Source of the DNA: an uncultured Eubacterium sp.
GTDB taxonomy: Bacteria > Bacillota > Clostridia > Lachnospirales > Lachnospiraceae
Assembly: GCA_905236225.1 (NCBI GenBank)
Contig: CAJOPM010000225.1
Location: forward strand, 1 to 5,715
Direction: 5' to 3'
Length of the DNA stretch: 5,715 bases
Shown here piece by piece: positions 1 through 5,715 of this stretch (position 1 is the stretch's first letter; every line of letters begins with the position of its first letter). The notes beneath the pieces are model-generated. The model was given only the letters and a program-made list of their open reading frames with translations. It did not search any database and was not told where the DNA came from. A program made the position numbers and the translations under genes.

Positions 1-86
1 CGGAGAGAGTGGGATTCGAACCCACGCGCCCTTGCGGACAAACGGTTTTCAAGACCGCCTCGTTATGACCACTTCGATATCTCTCC
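1..86 (-). tRNA. tRNA-Ser (anticodon UGA)
   Basis: A serine tRNA that reads UCN codons, UCA in particular. On the minus strand the acceptor stem is GGAGAGA (86-80) paired with TCTCTCC (8-2), with G as discriminator base at position 1, as is usual for serine tRNAs. The anticodon stem GCGGT/ACCGT (58-54 and 46-42) closes the seven-base loop CTTGAAA, so the anticodon is TGA at 51-49. The T arm is GTGGG-TTCGAAT-CCCAC. A long variable arm with a GCAA tetraloop marks it as a class II tRNA. The D stem is short (TCG/CGA). Whether CCA is encoded cannot be seen, because the 3' end coincides with the window edge; other tRNA genes could follow to the left. Confidence 0.97.
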
Positions 87-93
87 GCATAAG

Positions 94-122
94 GGCAATT
101 CCCGTTCTTTATGGGATTTGCC
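94..122 (-). other. Stem-loop in the tRNA-Ser 5' leader
   Basis: On the minus strand GGCAAATCCC (122-113) pairs with GGGAATTGCC (103-94): nine pairs and one A-A mismatch around a 9-nt loop. It lies seven bases before the mature tRNA 5' end and inside the leader predicted from the promoter at 150-178. It may help RNase P presentation or leader processing, but that is inference; only the complementarity is seen. Confidence 0.5.
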
Positions 123-137
123 ACTGCTTTTTTTGTA

Positions 138-175
138 ACAGCAAGGATTATTTTATCATCAAGCATCCTTGCTGT
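138..175. repeat. Perfect 11-bp inverted repeat over the tRNA promoter
   Basis: acagcaaggat (138-148) and atccttgctgt (165-175) are exact reverse complements separated by 16 bases. The arms cover half of the -35 hexamer and the predicted start point, and the centre lies beside the -10 hexamer. It could be an operator, a hairpin in transcripts reading in from the upstream amylase gene, or chance. No T-run directly follows either arm, so it is not a typical terminator. Confidence 0.6.
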
Positions 176-178
176 CAA
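150..178 (-). promoter_or_regulatory. Sigma-A type promoter of tRNA-Ser
   Basis: On the minus strand a perfect -35 hexamer TTGACA (178-173) is followed by a 17-nt spacer and the -10 hexamer TAAAAT (155-150), five of six matches to consensus. The predicted transcription start is near 143, giving a leader of about 57 nt before the tRNA. It is the best promoter match in the window and is correctly placed and oriented for the tRNA. A-rich tracts lie directly upstream at 183-209. Confidence 0.8.
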
Positions 179-182
179 CATC

Positions 183-209
183 TTTTTTAGATTTTTTCAT
201 CAATTTTTT
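183..209 (-). promoter_or_regulatory. Phased A-tracts, possible UP element of the tRNA promoter
   Basis: Three runs of six A on the minus strand (188-183, 197-192, 209-204) have centres 9 and 12 bases apart, close to one helical turn on average. Relative to the predicted start at about 143 they fall near -40 to -45, -49 to -54 and -61 to -66, where UP elements and curved DNA act in strong stable-RNA promoters. Activity is inferred from position and composition. Confidence 0.5.
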
Positions 210-282
210 CAAATTCGGCTTAAGCCATTGTTTATGCTACTTTCCCTCGCATCAACAGCTCAGCAAACAAGGGCGGCCAGCT

Positions 283-2388
283 TTATACCTCACCAACTTT
301 TTTAAGTATAACCGCCGAATACTTTTGCATTTGTATATCAAAGCATCCGTTATCAAGCTCATATTTAATAGGTGCTATTGAATATCCTGTCTCATTACTG
401 AATATAAGTTGTTCAAGCACCCCTTTTCTTGGTATTCCAAGTTCCCATGCAGGGATTGAAATTGTGCCCGGCTGTGAGCTTATGTTAATTATAGTTATAA
501 ATTGCTCCTGTCTTGAGAAACGTCCGTAGCCTAAAATATCCGTCTCTCCTTTGACCATCTTGATTGAGCCGGTTCTAAAGACTTTACTGCTCTTGTGAAT
601 CTTTATTACTTCTTTGAAGAAGGAAATCAGCTCCTTATCTTCCCTGCCCCAAGGATATGTACGTCTATTGTCAGGATCTGTAAAGCCACAGACTCCGGCT
701 TCATCTCCATAGTAAATAGTCGGGGCTCCCGGCCAGGTCATCTGCAGAATAACTGCCGCTCTTAATATAGCCTTATTAACGCCCTGGCTTGCAGCCTTAG
801 CTCCGAGGTTCGTCACGCGCCCGGTCATATGATTAGTTCTGGTTAAAAACCTCGAATGATCATGATTAGACAGTTCATTCATTGCACAATAAAGTGACTG
901 CGTCGGGAATTTATTCATATAAGTATTCATTGTCTCAAGGAACTGCGTAATATTACCTTGCGACTCAGGCTGATATATTTCAGAATGCTTGTTAACTCCG
1001 GTCATAAACCATGTGACCGGATCCATAAACGCATCATAATTCATAACGGTATCCCACTCGTCACCGTCAAGCCATGCCGTCACATCACCATAATGCTCCG
1101 CTAATATAAGTGCATCAGGATTTACACTTTTTACTTCTTTTCTGAACTTCTTCCAAAATTTATGGTTAAATTCTTCACTTTTGCCAAGGTCGGCCGCAAC
1201 ATCCAAACGCCACCCATCAATATTATAAGGCGCTTTTAACCATTTTTTTGCAACTCCCAAAATATATTCCTCCAACTTGGGCGATTGCTCATATTGCAGT
1301 TTCGGCAATGTCTCATGGTCCCACCATCCGTCATAGCATCCGTTATCCGGCCACTTACTGTCATCGCTGAAACCGAAAAATTCTCTGTATGGGCTTTCCT
1401 TTTCGATATAAGCACCGGTCATATACCCACTCTTATTTTTATATATCTTTTCCCTATCCATCCACTTGTTAAAGGATCCGCAATGATTAAATACACCATC
1501 CAATATAATCTTCATGCCACGCTGATGTATTTCTTTTGTAAGATTGGCAAACACTTCATTACTGGCCTCAAGATTAGCCATGTCAGTGGTACGTATCATA
1601 TATTTTTCGGCATTAGTATTATCTTTTTCACCCGGAGATAACACTCTTCCTCCATCTTTGACAATTCTTCCGAAATGCGGATCTACGTAATCATAATCCT
1701 GCGTATCGTATTTGTGATTTGAAGGGGATACAAATATTGGGTTAAGATAAATTACCTCAACGCCTAAATCCTGAAGATAATCAAGTTTCTTTCGAATGCC
1801 TTCTAAGTCTCCTCCGTAAAACTCAGCCGTATTATGAGCATCCGGTATTTTATCCCAAGTAATAGCCTTATGACTATGTCTTCCCAAATAGCTATACTCT
1901 CCATCTATTACATCATTATCGTAGTCGCCGTTATAGAACCTATCGGTAAAAATCTGATACATTACTGCGCCTTTTGCCCAGCTCGGAACATGAAATCCCG
2001 GTCTTATGCAAAACGGATCTCTTAGCTGGCCTTTATTACCCACGCCAACCTTGTCATATATACATGTAATACGGCCTGATATTATCTCAAAATAATATTT
2101 AAAATCCACATCCGAAAGCTGTACGCTTGTTTCATAATAATCAAATACCCCGACACTTTCGACTTTTTCCATAACTTCTTCTTTGTCGTCATATACAATC
2201 AAAACTGCATCAACGTTATTCTTAAATGTACGGAATCTGATTTTGACATTATCGAAACAATCCGGTTCCGGCGGAATCAGATAATCTTCGCTCTCATCAC
2301 TAAAAAGCGCAGCTTTATCAAGCACAGGTCTCATCATCATTAAATATTCACGCACTCTGTTGTATTCAAAAACCTTTTTGCTATCCAT
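283..2388 (-). CDS. Cytoplasmic GH13 alpha-amylase/neopullulanase-type glycosidase
   Basis: A 701-residue glycoside hydrolase family 13 enzyme expected to hydrolyse alpha-glucosidic bonds in maltodextrins, cyclodextrins or pullulan-like glucans. Residues ~25-135 form an N-terminal beta-rich domain resembling CBM34. The TIM barrel begins at WAKGAVMYQIFTDRFYNGD (137-155). Conserved regions are visible: DGVFNH (297-302), GWRLDVAAD (392-400) with nucleophile Asp396, LAEHYGD (429-435) with acid/base Glu431, and SNHD (507-510) with transition-state Asp510. A C-terminal beta domain spans ~600-701. There is no signal peptide or anchor, so it should act on imported or stored glucan. It is longer than typical ~585-residue neopullulanases, partly through an insertion at about 240-272. 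The ATG at 2388 is chosen because AGGAGG precedes it; a 12-residue extension to a TTG at 2424 would begin in the terminator T-run. Subfamily and exact substrate cannot be settled by eye. Confidence 0.93.
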   Translation of the reverse strand: MDSKKVFEYNRVREYLMMMRPVLDKAALFSDESEDYLIPPEPDCFDNVKIRFRTFKNNVDAVLIVYDDKEEVMEKVESVGVFDYYETSVQLSDVDFKYYFEIISGRITCIYDKVGVGNKGQLRDPFCIRPGFHVPSWAKGAVMYQIFTDRFYNGDYDNDVIDGEYSYLGRHSHKAITWDKIPDAHNTAEFYGGDLEGIRKKLDYLQDLGVEVIYLNPIFVSPSNHKYDTQDYDYVDPHFGRIVKDGGRVLSPGEKDNTNAEKYMIRTTDMANLEASNEVFANLTKEIHQRGMKIILDGVFNHCGSFNKWMDREKIYKNKSGYMTGAYIEKESPYREFFGFSDDSKWPDNGCYDGWWDHETLPKLQYEQSPKLEEYILGVAKKWLKAPYNIDGWRLDVAADLGKSEEFNHKFWKKFRKEVKSVNPDALILAEHYGDVTAWLDGDEWDTVMNYDAFMDPVTWFMTGVNKHSEIYQPESQGNITQFLETMNTYMNKFPTQSLYCAMNELSNHDHSRFLTRTNHMTGRVTNLGAKAASQGVNKAILRAAVILQMTWPGAPTIYYGDEAGVCGFTDPDNRRTYPWGREDKELISFFKEVIKIHKSSKVFRTGSIKMVKGETDILGYGRFSRQEQFITIINISSQPGTISIPAWELGIPRKGVLEQLIFSNETGYSIAPIKYELDNGCFDIQMQKYSAVILKKVGEV

Positions 2389-2392
2389 TATT

Positions 2393-2398
2393 CCTCCT
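2393..2398 (-). promoter_or_regulatory. Ribosome binding site that sets the amylase start
   Basis: The full consensus AGGAGG (2398-2393, minus strand) lies four bases before the ATG at 2388. It falls inside the coding sequence of the longer TTG-initiated reading frame, which argues for the shorter protein. Confidence 0.85.
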
Positions 2399-2422
2399 AT
2401 ATGTGTATAGTAAACATAGTAC

Positions 2423-2449
2423 AAAAAAAGCAGCCCGATGGGCTGCTTT
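2423..2449 (-). terminator. Rho-independent terminator after ftsH
   Basis: On the minus strand AAAGCAGCCC (2449-2440) pairs perfectly with GGGCTGCTTT (2436-2427) across a 3-nt loop and continues into a run of seven T (2429-2423). It should end the tilS-hpt-ftsH transcript about 220 nt past the ftsH stop. It also lies only 34 nt before the amylase ATG, so it may instead, or also, sit in the amylase leader. On the plus strand only three T follow the stem, so it looks one-directional. Confidence 0.9.
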
Positions 2450-2510
2450 AGGAGAAGGTATTTTCACTATGGGTTATAGTAAAATATAAAATGTATTGGG
2501 GGTTTTACAG

Positions 2511-2539
2511 TGAATATATTACCATCTGCATTAAAACAA
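2511..2539 (-). promoter_or_regulatory. Weak candidate promoter for the amylase gene
   Basis: On the minus strand TTGTTT (2539-2534) and TATTCA (2516-2511) are 17 bases apart, each a four-of-six match to sigma-A consensus. The predicted start near 2504 would give a leader of about 115 nt containing the terminator at 2423-2449. Other equally weak pairs exist nearby: TTGGTT/TTTTAA, and TTGATG/CATAAA at the ftsH stop. This is a best guess in AT-rich DNA. Confidence 0.25.
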
Positions 2540-2572
2540 GTGTGCACAAACATAACCAAAACATATGAGTTT

Positions 2573-2616
2573 TTTTGTGTAAATTACACACTATGTAATT
2601 CTCATTTTACACAAAA
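2573..2616. repeat. Nested inverted repeat between ftsH and amylase
   Basis: An outer perfect 11-bp inverted repeat, ttttgtgtaaa (2573-2583) with tttacacaaaa (2606-2616), encloses a 7-bp hairpin aattaca-cacta-tgtaatt (2582-2600). As RNA this can fold as a 9-bp stem, a 7-nt one-sided bulge and a 7-bp stem with a 5-nt loop. It also contains the odd palindrome TGTGTAA-A-TTACACA (2576-2590). It may be an operator cluster or a structured 3' UTR of ftsH. No T-run follows on the minus strand, so it is not a standard terminator. Confidence 0.6.
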
Positions 2617-2670
2617 TGCTTCGCACAACCACCAATTAATCCCTGTTTATGTCACATTTGATTGTATTCA

Positions 2671-4512
2671 TCAATTTGACATAACCGGATCTGTCTCTTC
2701 CTTCTCAAAAAGAGCCTCAAACTCAGCTCGACTAATCTTTTCTTTTTCAAGAAGCAGCTTTGCCGACTCATGAAGTATTTGAATATTATCATTGATAATT
2801 TTCTTTGCCTTACCATAGCATTCATCAATGATTCTCTTTATTTCACTGTCTATCTTCGAAGCCACGTCTTCACCATATCCGCGTGTATGAGCCAAATCAC
2901 GTCCAATAAATACTTCATTCTCATCATTATCATAACATATAAGGCCGACATCTTCTGACATGCCGTATCTTGTAACCATCGCCTTAGCAATAGCTGTTGC
3001 CTGTTTTATATCCTGTGAAGCACCGGTTGTGATATCGTCAAATATCAATTCCTCTGCCACGCGCCCTCCAAGATCTACGATAATCTCCTGAATCATCTTT
3101 CCCTTGGTATTAAACATATCATCTCTTTCAGGAAGAGGCATTGTATAACCTGCTGCCCCCATTCCGGTCGGAATGATGGATACAGAATATACCGGTCCAA
3201 CATCGGGTAGCAAATGGAATAAAATAGCATGTCCTGACTCGTGGTATGCCGTAATCTTCTTTTCCTTATCAGATATAACCTTGCTTCTCTTCTCGGCACC
3301 GATACCGACTTTGACAAACGCTTTCTTAATGTCATCATGAATAATGTATGCTCTGTCTTCTTTGGCTGCAAATATAGCTGCCTCATTCATAAGATTTTCA
3401 AGGTCAGCTCCCGTAAATCCTGCCGTCGTCTGAGCTATCTGATGTATATCAACGTCGTCGCCAAGCGGCTTGTTCTTTGAATGAACTTCTAATATTTCTT
3501 CTCTTCCTGCTATATCCGGTCTTCCGACGCCGACTTTTCTGTCAAAACGTCCCGGTCTCATAATCGCCGGATCAAGTATGTCTACTCTGTTGGTCGCAGC
3601 TAAGACAATGATGCCTTCATTTACTCCAAATCCGTCCATTTCTACAAGCATTTGGTTTAAAGTCTGCTCTCTTTCATCATGTCCGCCGCCCATTCCGGTT
3701 CCTCTTCTTCTGGCTACCGCATCAATCTCATCTATAAAGACAATACAAGGCGAATTCTTCTTGGCCTCAGCAAACAAATCTCTAACTCTTGATGCACCAA
3801 CGCCGACAAACATCTCCACAAAATCAGAACCTGAAATACTAAAAAACGGAACGCCCGCTTCCCCTGCAACGGCTTTAGCAAGAAGCGTCTTACCCGTACC
3901 GGGAGGTCCTACCAAAAGTACTCCTTTGGGGATTCTAGCTCCAAGCTCAGTATATTTCTGAGGATCCTTTAAAAAACCGACAAGCTCTTCAAGGTCTTCT
4001 TTTTCTTCTTTAAGTCCCGCAACATCTGCAAATGTAATAGTCTGCTGATCACTGGTCGTCATCTTAGCCCGGCTTTTTCCAAAATTCATCATCTTAGAGC
4101 CGCCCGAATTAGCCGCCGATTGATTATTCATAACCATAAACAAAATAAATACAGCCGCCAAAACAACAAGCATCGGAAGCAAATCAGACAGCAGACTCTC
4201 GCCCGGTACATCTTTGAGCGTATACGGAATATCATAGCTTTGCAAAAAGCTCTCTACGCTATTGACATCCGAAACGGCTATCTCTTTAGACGTCGCATCG
4301 CTTAGCACCACAGTAATCTCTCCTGTCGGCACTTCATTGTTCTGTGTAATTGCTACAGATACAACATCGCTGCTCTCTACGTCTTCTATAAAATCACTAT
4401 ATGTGTACGATGTGTCACTTCTACTTGTCGCTGTCATGAAATACCATACCACGACAAAAATTATGATGAAGATTATGTATATCCCCATCCCTGATACTCT
4501 ACGTTTCTTCAT
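2671..4512 (-). CDS. ftsH: ATP-dependent zinc metalloprotease FtsH
   Basis: A membrane-anchored AAA+ protease that extracts and degrades misassembled membrane proteins and selected cytosolic proteins as a hexamer. At 613 residues it is of normal length. Two membrane segments (about 10-27 and 110-128) flank an extracytoplasmic domain of about 80 residues. The AAA+ module shows Walker A GPPGTGKT (202-209), pore motif FVG (235-237), Walker B VFIDEID (258-264) and the second region of homology with arginine fingers in RPGR (319-322). The protease domain has the zinc site HESGH (424-428), with Asp501 in GASQD as likely third ligand. The ATG is preceded by AGAGGA (4526-4521) at 8-nt spacing. It lies 46 nt after hpt, probably co-transcribed. 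No key residue is missing and the C-terminal tail is short. Confidence 0.98.
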   Translation of the reverse strand: MKKRRVSGMGIYIIFIIIFVVVWYFMTATSRSDTSYTYSDFIEDVESSDVVSVAITQNNEVPTGEITVVLSDATSKEIAVSDVNSVESFLQSYDIPYTLKDVPGESLLSDLLPMLVVLAAVFILFMVMNNQSAANSGGSKMMNFGKSRAKMTTSDQQTITFADVAGLKEEKEDLEELVGFLKDPQKYTELGARIPKGVLLVGPPGTGKTLLAKAVAGEAGVPFFSISGSDFVEMFVGVGASRVRDLFAEAKKNSPCIVFIDEIDAVARRRGTGMGGGHDEREQTLNQMLVEMDGFGVNEGIIVLAATNRVDILDPAIMRPGRFDRKVGVGRPDIAGREEILEVHSKNKPLGDDVDIHQIAQTTAGFTGADLENLMNEAAIFAAKEDRAYIIHDDIKKAFVKVGIGAEKRSKVISDKEKKITAYHESGHAILFHLLPDVGPVYSVSIIPTGMGAAGYTMPLPERDDMFNTKGKMIQEIIVDLGGRVAEELIFDDITTGASQDIKQATAIAKAMVTRYGMSEDVGLICYDNDENEVFIGRDLAHTRGYGEDVASKIDSEIKRIIDECYGKAKKIINDNIQILHESAKLLLEKEKISRAEFEALFEKEETDPVMSN

Positions 4513-4543
4513 AAGTATAATCCTCTGGCAATAATATTAATTA

Positions 4544-4572
4544 AGTATGCTTTTATGTTTATGATTCGACAA
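4544..4572 (-). promoter_or_regulatory. Weak candidate internal promoter for ftsH
   Basis: On the minus strand TTGTCG (4572-4567, in the last hpt codons) and CATACT (4549-4544) are 17 bases apart, each four of six matches. The predicted start near 4537 would give a 25-nt leader carrying the ftsH ribosome binding site. The position is sensible but the match is poor. Confidence 0.22.
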
Positions 4573-5089
4573 ATTCAAGCAGCCCGATATACGGAAGGTT
4601 CCTGTATTTTTGAGCATAGTCAAGACCATATCCCACAACAAACTCATCCGGCACCTCAAATCCACAGTAATCAACATTAACCTCAGTAACTCTTCTTTCA
4701 GGTTTATCCAAAAGCGTACAAAGCTTGATTGATTTGGGCTGACGCTTTTTTAGCATCTCTAAAAGATAGCTAAGCGTCCTTCCTGTATCTACTATATCCT
4801 CAATTATTAATACATTTTTATCCTTAAGACTCTCATCTAAATCTCTGGTAATCTTAACCACTCCGCTGGACTTTGTATCTGCACCGTAGCTTGATGCGGA
4901 CATAAAATCAAGTGTAATAGGCAAATTAATTCGTTTTGTAAGTTCTGTCGCAAAATATACTGCCCCTTTAAGGATGCAGACCACATAAAGCTCTTCACCT
5001 TCAAAATCAGCTGTTATCTGTTCTCCCAGCTCCTTGATACGATTATTAAGTTTCTCTTCTGATAAATATTCATGTATTATCTCTTTCAT
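4559..5089 (-). CDS. hpt: Hypoxanthine phosphoribosyltransferase
   Basis: A purine salvage enzyme of 176 residues that transfers phosphoribosyl from PRPP to hypoxanthine, and probably guanine, giving IMP or GMP in the cytoplasm. The PRPP-binding signature IIEDIVDTGRTL lies at 95-106, with the acidic pair Glu97-Asp98 and likely catalytic Asp101. The pyrophosphate loop LKGA is at 40-43, the flexible-loop signature SSYG at 66-69, and the purine-site segment PDEFVVGYGLD at 147-157. Length and motif order match the bacterial family. The ATG overlaps the end of tilS by 20 nt, and GGAG (5100-5097) lies seven bases before it, inside tilS, which suggests translational coupling. The tilS-hpt-ftsH order is the one known from Bacillus subtilis and many other Bacillota. 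Guanine versus hypoxanthine preference cannot be judged from sequence. Confidence 0.97.
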   Translation of the reverse strand: MKEIIHEYLSEEKLNNRIKELGEQITADFEGEELYVVCILKGAVYFATELTKRINLPITLDFMSASSYGADTKSSGVVKITRDLDESLKDKNVLIIEDIVDTGRTLSYLLEMLKKRQPKSIKLCTLLDKPERRVTEVNVDYCGFEVPDEFVVGYGLDYAQKYRNLPYIGLLEFVES

Positions 5090-5715
5090 ATTTAAACTCC
5101 AATATCATTTTAGTATCTGCATCAACTCTAAACGCTGCGCTGTCTCTGTAGCCGCAAATCCATATAACCTCACTGCCTGAGCAAAGCATGGCGATATGTT
5201 TCCTGATATCTGCGCGCACCTTGTTATTGATGAAATATTTTTTGATGCTCTGCGTATGCCCATCCGTTGATATGCATATATAGTCATCTTTTTCATAGTT
5301 CCTTAGAACAATCTTGTCTCTGATTTTATCATAATCAAACCATTTCGTATACTTGCATTTGGGAATTTTGCCAATATCTGCATCAAACGGGAACACTCTC
5401 CAACTGAGTTTATCTTTTGAATTTATCATAAAAAATGAATCTGACGAGACATCAATTGTTTTATTAATCACCTCTTCTTTTTTATCACTGTGCCGTTTTA
5501 TGTAGAGCTTATCATAGCTCTTTAGAGCCACTAAATCATATGGCAAATTTACTTTTTTATTCCCGCTGCTTTTAAGAAGTGCCATTACATTTTCCACATG
5601 TGTCTGAGTAATGTCTTTCTTTTTTTCGGCCATCTTTACGATTTGTTCGTATATAATCCTTCTTCTTATGAGCAGATCAAATTCCTGAATTTTCTTAACA
5701 TTAATGCAAATACCG
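5070..5715 (-). CDS. tilS: tRNA(Ile)-lysidine synthetase, C-terminal part (cut by window edge)
   Basis: TilS uses ATP and lysine to convert C34 of the CAU-anticodon isoleucine tRNA to lysidine, changing its decoding from AUG to AUA and its charging from Met to Ile. Only the last 214 residues are in the window. The frame is open upstream through the right edge, so the Met at 5633 is internal. Recognition rests on the LLIRRRIIYEQI segment followed by a THVENVMALL helix and an LPYDL motif, typical of the middle domain, and on the TilS C-terminal domain beginning near VLRNYEKDDYI, with a KKYFINNKV segment and a conserved WICGYR strand. The catalytic N-terminal domain with the SGGxDS loop lies outside and cannot be checked. 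The stop overlaps hpt by 20 nt; both belong to one operon with ftsH. Confidence 0.92.
   Translation of the reverse strand, partial: GICINVKKIQEFDLLIRRRIIYEQIVKMAEKKKDITQTHVENVMALLKSSGNKKVNLPYDLVALKSYDKLYIKRHSDKKEEVINKTIDVSSDSFFMINSKDKLSWRVFPFDADIGKIPKCKYTKWFDYDKIRDKIVLRNYEKDDYICISTDGHTQSIKKYFINNKVRADIRKHIAMLCSGSEVIWICGYRDSAAFRVDADTKMILEFKYERDNT

Noticed and set aside
1..180. tRNA gene as an integration site for a mobile element
   Set aside because: No integrase gene, no repeated copy of the tRNA 3' end and no phage-like gene is visible; the left side of the tRNA is outside the window.
217..226. Perfect 10-bp palindrome ggcttaagcc
   Set aside because: It has no loop to fold as a hairpin and no T-run, and a single 10-bp palindrome is not strong enough to call a site.
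111..381. Two short plus-strand reading frames in the tRNA-amylase gap
   Set aside because: They read through the T-rich promoter tracts and into the 3' end of the amylase; their Phe-rich products reflect base composition only.
1285..1641. 118-residue plus-strand reading frame with hydrophobic stretches
   Set aside because: It lies entirely antisense within the GH13 catalytic domain, with no ribosome binding site or family resemblance.
2389..2424. 12-residue N-terminal extension of the amylase starting at a TTG
   Set aside because: It starts in the T-run of the terminator, has no ribosome binding site, and its codons include the AGGAGG that serves the ATG at 2388.
2541..2548. Palindrome tgtgcaca resembling the repeats at 2576-2613
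   Set aside because: Eight bases is close to chance expectation, and it lacks the A/T core of the neighbouring half-sites.
2510..2773. 87-residue plus-strand reading frame with a GTG start after a G-rich stretch
   Set aside because: It runs over 100 bases antisense into the 3' end of ftsH, has no domain-like composition, and overlaps the inverted repeat; the apparent ribosome binding site is just GGGGG.
3578..3961. 127-residue plus-strand reading frame
   Set aside because: It is an antisense shadow of the conserved AAA+ region of ftsH, where codon bias removes stops on the other strand.
5070..5633. A complete 187-residue protein starting at the Met at 5633
   Set aside because: The frame stays open to the window edge with TilS-like sequence upstream of this Met, so it is an internal residue of a truncated tilS.

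Overview
The window looks like a housekeeping stretch of a low-to-moderate GC Gram-positive chromosome, most likely a Clostridia member of the Lachnospiraceae/Butyrivibrio type. This rests on the tilS-hpt-ftsH order (the Bacillota arrangement), strong AGGAGG-type ribosome binding sites, sigma-A-like promoter hexamers, and a cytoplasmic GH13 enzyme of a form I associate with gut and rumen Clostridia. The genus is inference. Every gene supported here lies on the minus strand, so transcription runs from right to left.

Layout from the right edge: (1) 5070-5715, the C-terminal part of tilS (tRNA-Ile lysidine synthetase), cut by the window edge. (2) 4559-5089, hpt (hypoxanthine phosphoribosyltransferase), overlapping tilS by 20 nt. 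(3) 2671-4512, ftsH (membrane AAA+ zinc protease), 46 nt after hpt. These three look like one operon. (4) 2389-2670, an AT-rich intergenic region with a nested inverted repeat, weak promoter-like sequence and a textbook intrinsic terminator at 2423-2449. (5) 283-2388, a cytoplasmic GH13 alpha-amylase/neopullulanase-type glycosidase with all catalytic residues present. (6) 88-282, the promoter and leader region of (7) tRNA-Ser(UGA) at 1-86.

The genes serve separate roles: tRNA modification and decoding (tilS, tRNA-Ser), purine salvage (hpt), membrane protein quality control (ftsH) and breakdown of imported or stored alpha-glucans (the GH13 enzyme). I see no mobile element, CRISPR array, phage gene or broken gene, and no new multi-gene system. 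What deserves a second look is in the two intergenic regions. The terminator lies only 34 nt upstream of the amylase start, leaving almost no room for a downstream promoter. An inverted repeat cluster precedes that terminator. The tRNA-Ser promoter is near-consensus, has phased A-tracts upstream, is overlapped by a perfect 11-bp inverted repeat, and is followed by a structured leader.
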